A DNA stretch of 64,000 nt from assembly GCA_963791225.1 (NCBI GenBank), contig CAWBRV010000003.1, forward strand, positions 62,001 through 126,000, given 5' to 3'. Shown piece by piece: positions 1 to 7,559 of the stretch. The notes under the pieces are model-generated. The model made no database searches. It was not told where the DNA came from and worked only from the letters and a program-made list of their open reading frames with translations. Every line of letters begins with the position of its first letter. The first letter of the stretch is position 1. The stretch comes from PALSA-612 sp963791225. Its GTDB lineage: Bacteria; Actinomycetota; Thermoleophilia; Gaiellales; Gaiellaceae. The position numbers and the translations under genes were made by a program.

Positions 1-483
1 TGGCACCAGACGCTGATCTGGACGGGGCTGTCGATGCTCGTCCTCCACGGCGGTGCCATCCTCCTCGACCCGGTGATGCGCTTCGGGCCGGCTGCCGTGG
101 TCATCCCTGGAGCTGCGCCGTGGCGGCCGATCACGGTGGCCGCCGGCGTCGTCGCCGGCTATCTCATGCTCGCCCTGGCCGTGTCCTTTCGTGTTCGGCG
201 TCGCATCGGCCAGCGCCGGTGGCGACTTCTTCACTATGCGTCGTTTGTCGCCTTCTTCCTCGCGCTGGGTCACGCGCTCAATGCGGGTACCGATTTGACG
301 GGAAACACCGGCTTGGTCTTCGCCGCGATTGCCCTTGCACCGGTTCTCTGGCTCACCTTCGTGCGCATCCTGCCCCGCCCTGAGCGCCCCACCCCTCCGG
401 CGAGAGCCCGCCAGCCGGCGGAGACGCATGTGCCGTCCACGCCGCAACGTGAACCAGCACCCAGGAAGGCGATTCCGGCGTGA
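1..483 (+). CDS. Ferric-reductase-like transmembrane protein, 3' part
   Basis: The reading frame is open from base 1, so the gene begins upstream of the window. About five hydrophobic helices are visible. The pattern fits the ferric-reductase-like transmembrane (cytochrome b-type) family: two histidines 14 residues apart in the first helix (H2 and H16 of the visible part) and two histidines 13 apart in a later helix (near L-L-H-Y and L-G-H-A), as expected for axial ligands of two haems. The C-terminus is a proline- and arginine-rich cytoplasmic tail with no FAD or NAD domain, so electrons must come from a partner. Its stop overlaps the GTG start of apbE by 4 bp, implying one mRNA and a role in transmembrane electron transfer to flavinylated proteins. 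The substrate is not shown. Confidence 0.75.
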   Translation, partial: WHQTLIWTGLSMLVLHGGAILLDPVMRFGPAAVVIPGAAPWRPITVAAGVVAGYLMLALAVSFRVRRRIGQRRWRLLHYASFVAFFLALGHALNAGTDLTGNTGLVFAAIALAPVLWLTFVRILPRPERPTPPARARQPAETHVPSTPQREPAPRKAIPA

Positions 484-1439
484 TCGGCCGGCTCGTGTCG
501 GAGCGGTTCCGGGCCATGGGTACCGATTGCGAGGTGGCGGTTACGGCCACACGTGCGGACGAGGCGTTCGCGCAACGGGCGCTGGCGGCCGGCCGCGGCG
601 AGGTCGAGACTTGCGAACAGGTCCTCTCCCGCTTCGACGAGCGAAGCGACCTATCGCGCCTGAACCGGGCCAGCGGCGAATGGGTCAGAGTCGACCTCCG
701 GCTGATCGAGGCGTTGAAGGTCGCGCTGCGCTTGAGGGAGGAGACGGGCGGGAGATTCGACCCGACCATCCTCCCGGCGCTCGCCGCCGCAGGCTACGAC
801 CGCTCCTTCGAGCAACTCGACGAGCGACCAGCCGCCTACGCGATCGGGTGGCGGCCGTGGGCGGCGATCGAGATCGACAGCATCGGCTCACGCGCTCGGA
901 TCGAGGACGGGGCCACCGTCGACCTCGGCGGCATCGGCAAGGGCTTCGCCGCCACACGCGCACTATGGGCGATGCGGGAGGCATGGCTCGCACTGCCGGG
1001 CGGGCTCGTCGATCTCGGCGGCGATATCGCAGTCTGGGGTCAGACCCCGGACGGCGGACCATGGCGCCTCGCCGTCGCCGACCCGCGCAAACCAGGAGGC
1101 AGCCTGGGCACGATCACGATCGATGACGGAGCCGTCGCCACCTCCGGGCGTGGCCAGCGCCGTTTCGGCCCCGGCCGGCAACTCCATCACCTGATCGACC
1201 CCGCAACGGGCGCTCCCGCGGATGACGGACCGTTGGCCGTAACGGTCGTCGGCGCTGACGCCACGGAGGTCGAAGCGTACGCGACCGCGCTCGCCGTCAC
1301 GGCACCAAGCGAGGCGAACAGCTACCTAGGCGCGCGACCTGAGCTGGCGGCGCTCCTCATCCCCTACGACGGCGAACCGGTCGTCGTCGGCGACCTCGCA
1401 TTCGCCGCCGAACCGCAGCACACGGAGGCAATTGCATGA
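480..1439 (+). CDS. apbE: FAD:protein FMN transferase ApbE
   Basis: This 319-residue protein matches the ApbE family over its length. Visible motifs are the N-terminal R-A-M-G-T-D segment, a central D-L-G-G-I-G-K-G-F motif, G-G-D-I in the substrate and metal region, and a H-L-I-D-P-A-T-G motif near residue 240. ApbE enzymes attach FMN through a phosphoester bond to Thr or Ser of extracytoplasmic electron-transfer proteins, using FAD and Mg2+. No signal peptide or lipobox is obvious in this copy. The GTG start overlaps the upstream membrane gene (GTGA), and the stop overlaps the next lipoprotein gene (ATGA). The three genes therefore look like one operon for flavin-based transmembrane electron transfer. 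Confidence 0.9.
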   Translation: MIGRLVSERFRAMGTDCEVAVTATRADEAFAQRALAAGRGEVETCEQVLSRFDERSDLSRLNRASGEWVRVDLRLIEALKVALRLREETGGRFDPTILPALAAAGYDRSFEQLDERPAAYAIGWRPWAAIEIDSIGSRARIEDGATVDLGGIGKGFAATRALWAMREAWLALPGGLVDLGGDIAVWGQTPDGGPWRLAVADPRKPGGSLGTITIDDGAVATSGRGQRRFGPGRQLHHLIDPATGAPADDGPLAVTVVGADATEVEAYATALAVTAPSEANSYLGARPELAALLIPYDGEPVVVGDLAFAAEPQHTEAIA

Positions 1440-1924
1440 CTCACAGGAATCGCATTCTCACGCTCTCCGCCACGGCCGCGATCCTGGCCGCGGCAGCAAC
1501 CATTGTCGGCGGGTGCGGTGGAAGCAGCGGAAGCGGGGCGAACGGAACCTCAAGCGGTCAGCGATCCGCGGCCGACTTCGTCAACCAGGTCACGACGCAG
1601 TTCTCGCGTGGCCAGTCAGGGCGACTGTGGGACGAACTCCTCCCCGCCGACCAGCAAGTCGTGACACGAGCCCGCTTCGTCGCATGCCAGCAAAACGAAG
1701 GCTGGGACCTGAAGAGCATCAAGGTGCTCGAGACCTACGCCGACCCCGTCTACGTCAACGGGAAGTCCCTCCCAGCCAACGCCGTCAGCGTTCGCGTGGC
1801 CTCCGGCGACGGGGTAACGACCGCGACCATGCACGCCGTGTCCGTCAACGGCAGCTGGCGATGGGTCCTCCAACCGATCGACCGGGCGAAATACAAGAAG
1901 GGAACCTGCCCCAGCACGGGCTGA
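1436..1924 (+). CDS. Small lipoprotein of the ApbE operon
   Basis: The protein has 162 residues. A basic N-terminus and hydrophobic stretch end in a lipobox (I-V-G-G-C, Cys27), followed by a Gly/Ser linker, so it should be a membrane-anchored lipoprotein. The remaining 120 residues are a compact domain resembling the small NTF2-like or DUF4878-type folds of actinobacterial lipoproteins; that resemblance is weak. There is no clear D-x(3)-G-A-T flavinylation motif, so it is not obviously the ApbE substrate. It is the last gene of the three-gene operon, starting with ATGA on the apbE stop. Function is unknown; a periplasmic partner of the membrane reductase is an inference. Confidence 0.75.
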   Translation: MTHRNRILTLSATAAILAAAATIVGGCGGSSGSGANGTSSGQRSAADFVNQVTTQFSRGQSGRLWDELLPADQQVVTRARFVACQQNEGWDLKSIKVLETYADPVYVNGKSLPANAVSVRVASGDGVTTATMHAVSVNGSWRWVLQPIDRAKYKKGTCPSTG

Positions 1925-2086
1925 GGCAGGCGCGAGGCATCGGCGGTCGAACCATCAGTGCCAACTGGAGCTCACGGGTCCCAACGCCTGCTGCGTTATT
2001 CGCCACATGTAGGTTGGCCGTTTCCCCGATTTGGTACCGGCTCGGAGACGTGATGCTCGTTCGGGTAGGAGCCGGGGAGGCGTTGG

Positions 2087-3193
2087 ATGTTGCGTGGTCG
2101 TTCGTGGTTTGAGTTGCGCTTGTCTCGGATGCGGCTCGGCTCGGTGTGTCGGAGGCTGCAGCGGCCGCTTGTCGTGTTCGCATTTGTGGCGCTTGGCGGG
2201 GTCAGCGTTTACCTCGGCATCGTCTCGTCTCGGCACTCCGCGGGCGTGGGTGTCCGAGTGGGCGAGACGCCTTCTTTGTCGACGCCGGCGCATCCTGTCG
2301 CAGCGTTGCGGGCTCTTATGCCGTTCCGGGTCAGGTACCGCGATCTGATGGGTGATCACACCGGACTCGTCCGCAGGTTCGCGATCCGCTACAGGGCGAA
2401 CGATGGGGCGAGAAGGACGGCGTATGTGGTCGTGCCGCGCTGGTACGACGCGAGGCATGACCCGCCGATACCGCTCGTGATCTCCCCGCACGGCCGGGGC
2501 ATCTCTGCCCGTCTTCAGCTGCGTTTTTGGGGTGGCCTGCCGGCGTTTGGCCCATTCGCGGTTGTCTGTCCCGACGGTCAGGGGCGTCAGTTGATGCTGT
2601 ACTCGTGGGGCTGGCGTGGCCAGATCGACGACCTCGCCCGCATGCCGGACATCGTCGGGCGATCGCTGCCGTGGCTGCGTATTGACCGGTCACGGATCTA
2701 TGCGATCGGATCGAGCATGGGCGGTCAGGAGACGCTGCTGCTCGTTGCTTTGCACCCGAACATCCTGGCCGGGGCGGCCGCGCTCGACTCGGCCACCGAC
2801 ATGGCCGCGCGATACGCCGCGTTTCCGTTCATCCGTGGTGGGGCACACCTGCAGCGGCTGGCACGGATCGAGATCGGGGGGACGCCCAGGCAAGTTCCGG
2901 TCAGTTATGCGGCTCGGAGCCCGGTGACGTATGCGCGTCGGATCGCCTTCTCCGGGGTTCCGCTGCACATGTGGTGGAGTCTCCGCGATCGGATCGTCGT
3001 CGACCAAAACGGCGAATCGGGACGCCTCTACCGGCTGATTACCCGTTTCAACCCGCATGCGCGCGTAACCCGATACGTCGGCACCTGGGCACACAGCCGT
3101 GAGATGCACCCGCTCACCCGCCTACCGCTCGTGCTCGTCCGCTTCGGACTCATCCAGCTCGACGAACCTCTCCCAATCGCCGCCGGCACATGA
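2087..3193 (+). CDS. Membrane-anchored or secreted alpha/beta hydrolase (esterase-like)
   Basis: The protein has 368 residues. A basic N-terminus is followed by a hydrophobic segment at about residues 26-48, probably a signal anchor. The body resembles prolyl-oligopeptidase/PHB-depolymerase-like hydrolases: an oxyanion region with I-S-P-H-G-R-G, the nucleophile elbow G-S-S-M-G-G, a likely Asp in the S-L-R-D-R segment, and a His in G-T-W-A-H-S near the end. These would form a Ser-Asp-His triad. The substrate cannot be read. It stands alone in a 160-bp-spaced unit after the apbE operon and converges on the M23 peptidase gene, whose stop is 11 bp away. Confidence 0.75.
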   Translation: MLRGRSWFELRLSRMRLGSVCRRLQRPLVVFAFVALGGVSVYLGIVSSRHSAGVGVRVGETPSLSTPAHPVAALRALMPFRVRYRDLMGDHTGLVRRFAIRYRANDGARRTAYVVVPRWYDARHDPPIPLVISPHGRGISARLQLRFWGGLPAFGPFAVVCPDGQGRQLMLYSWGWRGQIDDLARMPDIVGRSLPWLRIDRSRIYAIGSSMGGQETLLLVALHPNILAGAAALDSATDMAARYAAFPFIRGGAHLQRLARIEIGGTPRQVPVSYAARSPVTYARRIAFSGVPLHMWWSLRDRIVVDQNGESGRLYRLITRFNPHARVTRYVGTWAHSREMHPLTRLPLVLVRFGLIQLDEPLPIAAGT

Positions 3194-3204
3194 GCCGCGA
3201 ACGT

Positions 3205-4365
3205 CTAGTTGACGATCTGGACAGCCTGGCTGATTGAAGAGCTGTTGCCGCAGACATCGGCGACGTCGACCGTGATGTCGATGCGGCCGTTTGCGTAGCG
3301 GCGGGTGTCAAGTGCCTGTCCGCCGGTCAGGCTGAACAGGTATCGACCTGGCCGCTTCAGGAAGTAGGTGTTGGCGAACACGGGGAAGTTCTGGTACGTC
3401 CCGCTCGCGTAGACCCGCCAAAAGTCTCGGTTTGGCGGCTCGGTCTTGCGGAAGTCAGCGACGATCGTCTGCGGCTTGAGTGTGATTCCCCTAGAGGTGA
3501 TCCGCCAGGAGACCACGGCTGGTGCGACCGGGTGGCCATACCAAAGGCCCGGTACCTGCACCGGAGGGGTGTCGTTCGCGTTTGCAGCGACGAGGACGCG
3601 GCCGCGAAGACTCGATGGGTTGAGTCGCGCCCCGTGCTCGTCCGTGAAGAGCAGCTCGACCACGCTTGGCAGCGTGTGGTCGTGATACGGCTCGAGGTGT
3701 CCGGGATCGGCCGGGTTGTGGACTCGGAACGCGTCGATTTCGCCTATGTGGACGTGCCGGAACCTCGGACGGATCGTGCCAAGCACAGTTCGGTACGCCG
3801 CCACATAGCTGCCCGAGGCCACTCTGGGAGCAATGTGGAAATACTGGAACGCCCTTCCGTCTGCCGTCCGAACGGAGACGGCGTCCCCGGAGATGACCCG
3901 GACGACTCCCGATACGACGGGATACACCGGCGTACCGGTTGTGGCCGAGATGTCAACGCCGTTGTGGAATGTGAACGACCCAGGGTCAAAGGCGCCCGTA
4001 TCCCCGAACGTTTCCGACGTTAGCGTCCTTGGATCGCCGAAGTTGCCCCGAATCGGATGCTGACGGCCGAACGGCTTGACCGGATAGTGATACGAAAGCA
4101 CGCTCCTCTGCGGGTGATCACAACGCGAGTTCCGCGCCGGCGACCAACTCCGAACGACTGCTGGCAACCCGGTACCACCACCGCTTCCTGATCCGCTCGC
4201 GACTCCACCAACAGCCCCGAGCACGGCCACGATCGAGACGACCACAAGCAAACCGCCAAGCCCACGCACCGACACGTACGAGAGCGAAGCTCGGCGCGCT
4301 GCAGTACCCATCAACGCGACGGCCAACATGGTTCCGAGCGCGGCCACTCCGACTCTTGCCCTCAT
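3205..4365 (-). CDS. M23-family (LytM-type) peptidase, membrane-anchored
   Basis: With the ATG at 4365 the protein has 386 residues. Two hydrophobic segments in the first 60 residues indicate export or anchoring. The M23 domain sits at about residues 100-230. The zinc ligands are visible as H-N-G-V-D (H-x3-D) and H-V-H in the R-H-V-H-I-G-E segment; a Y-F-H-I motif lies between them. The family cleaves peptidoglycan cross-bridges or regulates amidases. The C-terminal 150 residues look like an Ig-like or Y-domain. The frame is open further upstream into the neighbouring IS element, but that extension is compositionally foreign and antisense to nothing conserved, so the start after the IS end was chosen. 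The start lies only 16 bp from the IS boundary. Confidence 0.8.
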   Translation of the reverse strand: MRARVGVAALGTMLAVALMGTAARRASLSYVSVRGLGGLLVVVSIVAVLGAVGGVASGSGSGGGTGLPAVVRSWSPARNSRCDHPQRSVLSYHYPVKPFGRQHPIRGNFGDPRTLTSETFGDTGAFDPGSFTFHNGVDISATTGTPVYPVVSGVVRVISGDAVSVRTADGRAFQYFHIAPRVASGSYVAAYRTVLGTIRPRFRHVHIGEIDAFRVHNPADPGHLEPYHDHTLPSVVELLFTDEHGARLNPSSLRGRVLVAANANDTPPVQVPGLWYGHPVAPAVVSWRITSRGITLKPQTIVADFRKTEPPNRDFWRVYASGTYQNFPVFANTYFLKRPGRYLFSLTGGQALDTRRYANGRIDITVDVADVCGNSSSISQAVQIVN

Positions 4366-4385
4366 CCACCGGGCCCTCTTAGGGC

Positions 4386-5236
4386 CTATCCCGGTAGGGC
4401 GTGAGTGAGGCGGGCTGCGTGGGCTTTCTTGAACGCGATCAGGCCGCAGGCGAGTTGGAGGAGCGCGAGGTGGTTCTCTGGTTTCTTCGACCAGCGGATC
4501 AGGAGGGCGCGGTTGCGGTTGAGCCAGGAGTGGCACGCCTCGACGACCCAGCGGCGGGCGCGCCATCCCGGTGTGGCCCGTTTGAGCTCGAGCTCCTCGG
4601 CACGGCGACGGATGTGGGCCGTGTAACCGCGACCGGCCGCGAGGTCGCTGACCCACGGGTAGGCGTAGCCGCCGTCGAGACAGAGGCCTTGCGGATTCTC
4701 GGCTGACGGCTCGGGCCGCTGGATCGGAACCGAGTCGAGCGTCGGAGCTAGGAGCTTTGAGTCGTGGCGGTTGGCGCCGTCATGCGCCAACCCGATCGGG
4801 ACCCCTGCTGCCTCGCAGAGAAGCGAACGTTTCGCCCCCCTTTTGCTCTATCAGTCGGATTCGGCCCGGTCGCCACACCGCCCAGCGGCGCCTTCCCTGT
4901 CGCCCCATCACAGCACAACCAGGCCCAGTCGATCCCGACCTGCTCGTCGTAATCGAGCAGACCTTGCCGCCAAATCTCATGGAACACGCCAGCCTGCTCC
5001 CACTCCTGAAAGCGCCGGTGCGCCGAGGAGGAGGTGCAGATCCCGGTCGCGTTCAACGCGTTCCACTGCATCCCGGTGCGAAGCACGAGCAAGATCGCGT
5101 CCATCGCAGCGCGATCAGGCACCCGCGGCCGGTGACACCCCAACGGATGCGAAGGCCCAGCCGGCAACAACGGCTCGACTCGCTCCCACAACCAATCCGG
5201 CAACCGCCACCCATCGTCGCTCGAGACAAGACCCAT
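4386..5236 (-). CDS. IS5-family transposase, two frames joined by -1 frameshift
   Basis: The upstream frame (start 5236) encodes a 162-residue product with the W-x-x-I/V-E-P-L-L-P and M-Q-W-N motifs of the IS5 N-terminal helix-turn-helix domain, followed by the first catalytic Asp region (G-I-D-W) and G-P-N-P-T-D-R. It then loses similarity. The downstream frame (to 4386) resumes exactly where it should, with K-R-S-L-L, G-A-N-R-H-D-S and the C-terminal R-R-W-V-V-E region carrying the catalytic Glu. The frames join at a slippery AAAAGGGGGG run (4835-4844 on this strand). A -1 slip gives an uninterrupted DDE transposase of about 283 residues, as known for IS427-group elements. Confidence 0.8.
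4835..4844 (-). promoter_or_regulatory. Probable -1 ribosomal frameshift site of the IS transposase
   Basis: On the coding strand the run is AAAAGGGGGG, read as GCA-AAA-GGG-GGG in the upstream frame. Slipping back one base gives A-K-G/A-K-R-S-L-L, which restores the conserved transposase sequence. Position and sequence agree with programmed frameshift sites in IS5-family elements. A simple mutation cannot be excluded from sequence alone. Confidence 0.65.
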
Positions 5237-5317
5237 CGAAAGCCTCCCTCGCCGATTTCAGCAACGAGGTCGGACTTCGCCACCACCCGCCGGGTCCCTG
5301 CCTAGCGAGATAGGCCC

Positions 5318-5746
5318 TTAGAGGAAGACCTCGGCCAGATCCTGCCCCGCCCTGCCAGCCCGGGATGGCGGGTTCGGGTGGCCGGCAAGCGGTGTTGGCA
5401 GGCTGCCAGCGTGGATCCTGCCGACGCCGGCGGCTGCCTGGTCGATCGGCCAGACGGCTTCGATGTCGAGGGTTCCGGGCTGGGAGGTGGGGTTCACGAT
5501 CGTGAACGGGGGCCCGGTGGGCTCGAGGTCGTGATCGCGGATGAAGCAGTGGAGTTCCCTGAGTGCGTCATGGACGAACTCGGCTGCTCGACGTTCGCTG
5601 GTGTGCGCCCGGATCGCGAGAATGGGCTGACCGCGAGAGCTGATGCGCGGATGGCCGCGCCGGGTGGGCGCACGGGGTGTGCTCGGGCTGCAGGGCCTGG
5701 CAGGCTGTGATTTGTTCCTGGGGCGGGTGGAGGCCCGGGGTGTCAC
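5318..5746 (-). pseudogene. Degraded GyrI-like/effector-binding domain protein
   Basis: The 142-residue frame contains a recognisable stretch (P-I-L-A-I-R-A-H-T-S, then H-D-L-E-P-T-G-P-P-F-T-I, then D-I-E-A-V-W-P-I) typical of GyrI-like or MerR/AraC effector-binding domains, which bind small hydrophobic ligands. Both ends are abnormal. The first 40 residues are low-complexity Arg/Pro/Thr. After A-G-S-L-P the expected H-x-G-P-Y motif is missing and the frame runs into D-L-A-E-V-F-L-stop. The stop TAA is itself the TTA target duplication of the IS element, so the stop probably predates the insertion. I call it a remnant; a short functional ligand-binding protein is a less likely alternative. 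Confidence 0.5.
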
Positions 5747-5767
5747 GGGTTCTTGGCTTCCTTTCTT

Positions 5768-6745
5768 TCAGGCTGCGAGTCCGCTTGCTGACACCGGTTG
5801 CGTACTCGGTTGTGAGGACTCGATGAGTTCGAGGCAGCGGTTGATGGCGCCGCGGACTGATTGCATGCCGAGGCTGAGGTCGACGAGCCCGTCGAAGCCG
5901 TAAAACGCGCGTGCGGCGAGCAGGTACAGGGTGAGGAGCGTGCCTGCGTGGTAACTACCGGCCGATGCTGCGGCGATCACGATTACGATCGGACCCAGCT
6001 TCGCGAGCGCCCCGGACATGTGCAGGTTGGCAGCTTGCACCCAGCCGAGGTGCACCTCGGCGCGCAACAGACGCTCCGCCACCGTCGTGAAGCGGCTTCG
6101 CGCCTGGGGCCCGCCGCTTCCGGCGAGCTCACGGGAGAGCGTTCCCGTCAGTTCCTCCAGTTGCTCCTGGCGCTGCTGGCCGGCGCTGGCGGCAGGTTCC
6201 TGCATGCGTCGGGTCACAAGCCAGGTCGCCGCCAAAAGCGGCACGACGACAGCGATCGCCCACGGCTCCATCAAGCCCAGCACGATGAGCGCCGTTCCCA
6301 GCTCGACGACCAGCATCGAGCCCGTGTCCAAGGCGTAGACCGTGACCCGCTCGAACGTCTCCACATCAGAGATGAACCGCGACGGCAGCCCCTCGCTGTC
6401 TGCGCGCTTGCTCTCGGGCCGGCGCATCACACTGTCAAACATCAGCAAACGCAGGTTGCGGTACAACCGTCCGCTATTGCGTGCGTAGAGGCCGTCGGAG
6501 CCAATGTAGGCGGCGGCCTCGACCACAATCGCGCCGGCCAACAGTCCAGCCCAGAGCGCATCCTCGGGCCTGACCCCGTGACGTTCGACCAGGTCGTTGA
6601 TCAGATAGCCGAGCGTGATCGGCGGCACCAACCCGGCCAGCGACCCGAGCACGCTCAACCCGACCATCGCCGCCAACCCCGCCCGAAGCGGACGAAGAAG
6701 CGAACCCACACGCCGCCACGGAATCGACTCGGGCGATCCAGCCAT
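5768..6745 (-). CDS. ABC transporter membrane domain lacking its ATPase domain
   Basis: The 325-residue protein is a type IV (ABCB-like) exporter transmembrane domain with six helices and the usual first-loop G-Y-L-I-N-D-L and R-L-Y-R-N-L-R coupling region. In the family a nucleotide-binding domain follows in the same chain, giving about 580 residues. Here the frame stops right after the last membrane helix and linker (C-L-E-L-I-E-S), and no Walker motif is found in any frame nearby. It may be a truncated remnant or may need an ATPase made elsewhere. The ATG at 6745 was chosen because GGAGGA lies 6 bases upstream; GTG and TTG codons just before it are also in frame. Confidence 0.65.
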   Translation of the reverse strand: MAGSPESIPWRRVGSLLRPLRAGLAAMVGLSVLGSLAGLVPPITLGYLINDLVERHGVRPEDALWAGLLAGAIVVEAAAYIGSDGLYARNSGRLYRNLRLLMFDSVMRRPESKRADSEGLPSRFISDVETFERVTVYALDTGSMLVVELGTALIVLGLMEPWAIAVVVPLLAATWLVTRRMQEPAASAGQQRQEQLEELTGTLSRELAGSGGPQARSRFTTVAERLLRAEVHLGWVQAANLHMSGALAKLGPIVIVIAAASAGSYHAGTLLTLYLLAARAFYGFDGLVDLSLGMQSVRGAINRCLELIESSQPSTQPVSASGLAA

Positions 6746-6796
6746 CAACACTCCTCCAGCTCAGGGGAAACCGCCAACCGGCCCCCACCACCGAAC

Positions 6797-6844
6797 GCGG
6801 GCCGCGCGTGCCGACGCGGGAAGCAGCCAGCAGACGCAGCCCGC
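6797..6844 (-). terminator. Hairpin after tiny lysine-rich ORF 1
   Basis: The arms GCGGGCCGCG (6797-6806) and CGCAGCCCGC (6835-6844) pair with one mismatch around a 28-base loop. It lies 14 bases beyond the stop of the tiny ORF, in the place of a terminator. There is no U-tract. A very similar right arm occurs at the second copy. Confidence 0.45.
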
Positions 6845-6857
6845 AATCGCTGGAGAG

Positions 6858-6929
6858 CTAGATCTCGCGCTTCTCCTTCTTGACGCCCTTGTCCTTCTCT
6901 TCCTTCTTCGGAAGCGGCTTTTTCGGCAC
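6858..6929 (-). CDS. Tiny lysine-rich protein, copy 1 (23 aa)
   Basis: This is a GTG-started frame of 23 codons ending in TAG. The product begins M-P-K-K-P-L-P-K-K, ends K-K-E-K-R-E-I, and contains about 10 lysines. A strong ribosome-binding sequence AAAGGGGGG (6937-6945) stands 7 bases before the start. A second copy at 7208-7282 shares the M-P-K-K start, the K-K and E-K-R charge pattern, size, spacing, strand and a following hairpin; conserved layout rather than base identity argues for translation. It is too short for most gene finders. Function is unknown. A nucleic-acid- or membrane-surface-binding microprotein would fit the charge, but that is speculation. Confidence 0.5.
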   Translation of the reverse strand: MPKKPLPKKEEKDKGVKKEKREI

Positions 6930-6936
6930 AGAGGAT

Positions 6937-6945
6937 CCCCCCTTT
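6937..6945 (-). promoter_or_regulatory. Ribosome-binding site of tiny ORF copy 1
   Basis: AAAGGGGGG on the reverse strand, 7 bases before the GTG at 6929. It is one of the strongest purine runs in this part of the window and supports the GTG as a start. Confidence 0.5.
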
Positions 6946-7145
6946 CCAAACGCTCACGGGCCTATCCATCGCGCCTAGGCAAACTCAGGCGCGCAAGGCC
7001 CTCCGCGACTACAGGATGACCATCCACCGGCTTCCCGCCATCCGGGTAGCTCCCGACCGAAACTGCCCGAAACTACCGACACGTTGCTCCGGGCTCCGCT
7101 CGCCGTCGCGAGGGCCGGCTGGCAAGCTCGGCTCCGAGCACGTGT

Positions 7146-7191
7146 GCGGGCTGCGCATACGACCTCGGTTGGGTCGGTAGGCGCAGCCCGC
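7146..7191 (-). terminator. Perfect 11-bp hairpin after tiny lysine-rich ORF 2
   Basis: The arms GCGGGCTGCGC (7146-7156) and GCGCAGCCCGC (7181-7191) are perfect complements. Inside the loop a second 5-bp stem, CGACC with GGTCG, can form. The structure begins 16 bases beyond the stop of the second tiny ORF. It could be a terminator without a U-tract or a stable 3' RNA structure. Confidence 0.55.
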
Positions 7192-7207
7192 GCTCGCTGG
7201 GACCTGC

Positions 7208-7282
7208 TTAGACGTCGCGCTTCTCGCGCGCGTCCTTCTTGCCCGTTTCCTTCCGGTCGTCCTTCTTCGTCTTCTTCGGCAT
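7208..7282 (-). CDS. Tiny lysine-rich protein, copy 2 (24 aa)
   Basis: This is an ATG-started frame of 24 codons ending in TAA. The product starts M-P-K-K-T-K-K-D-D-R-K and ends R-E-K-R-D-V, with 8 lysines, 4 arginines and many acidic residues, and no hydrophobic core. AAAGGAGG (7291-7298), a near-perfect Shine-Dalgarno sequence, lies 8 bases before the ATG. It is on the same strand as copy 1, about 280 bp upstream of it, and is followed by a similar hairpin. The two copies are about half identical at protein level and the 3' flanks share CGCAGCCCGC. I recognise no family. Confidence 0.55.
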   Translation of the reverse strand: MPKKTKKDDRKETGKKDAREKRDV

Positions 7283-7290
7283 CGAGAGTT

Positions 7291-7298
7291 CCTCCTTT
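7291..7298 (-). promoter_or_regulatory. Ribosome-binding site of tiny ORF copy 2
   Basis: AAAGGAGG on the reverse strand, 8 bases before the ATG at 7282. It matches the 16S rRNA anti-Shine-Dalgarno almost completely and is the main evidence that the 24-codon frame is translated. Confidence 0.55.
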
Positions 7299-7559
7299 CG
7301 CCTTGTGCTCGTAGGCGTTCCTGTCGTCTTCATTTCTACGGTGTGCCATCCCAAGCCCGGGCCATGCCAACGCAAAGAAACGGAACAGACAGGTCAAGCC
7401 TTGCACGGCCAGCCGCTGGGACAACTACAAGGAAGCCCCTAACAGGAGTCAGGTGGAAGAACAGACCGGGTCGGGTCGTCGTGGTAGGTGCTGATGCCGG
7501 GTCGGTGTCTTCCACGATGCCGCGAGCGTGGCGCCGGCTGAGTATGGGCGGGAGGTTTG

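Larger units (their letters stand above)
4382..5317 (-). mobile_element. Complete IS5-family insertion sequence, about 936 bp
   Basis: Imperfect terminal inverted repeats are visible. The left end reads GGGCCTATCCCGGTAGG and the right end, reverse complemented, reads GGGCCTATCTCGCTAGG: 15 of 17 bases match. A TTA target duplication flanks the element (4379-4381 and 5318-5320), as expected for IS5-family elements that target T-N-A. The size, a DUF4096-like N-terminal half and a DDE C-terminal half in overlapping frames fit the IS427-type branch. The element looks intact and possibly recent, since both ends and the duplication are preserved. Confidence 0.85.

Noticed and set aside
4366..4656. 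N-terminal extension of the M23 peptidase into the IS element
   Set aside because: The extension overlaps the transposase gene in another frame, has low-complexity Arg/Pro sequence, and an ATG with normal export features is available just outside the IS.
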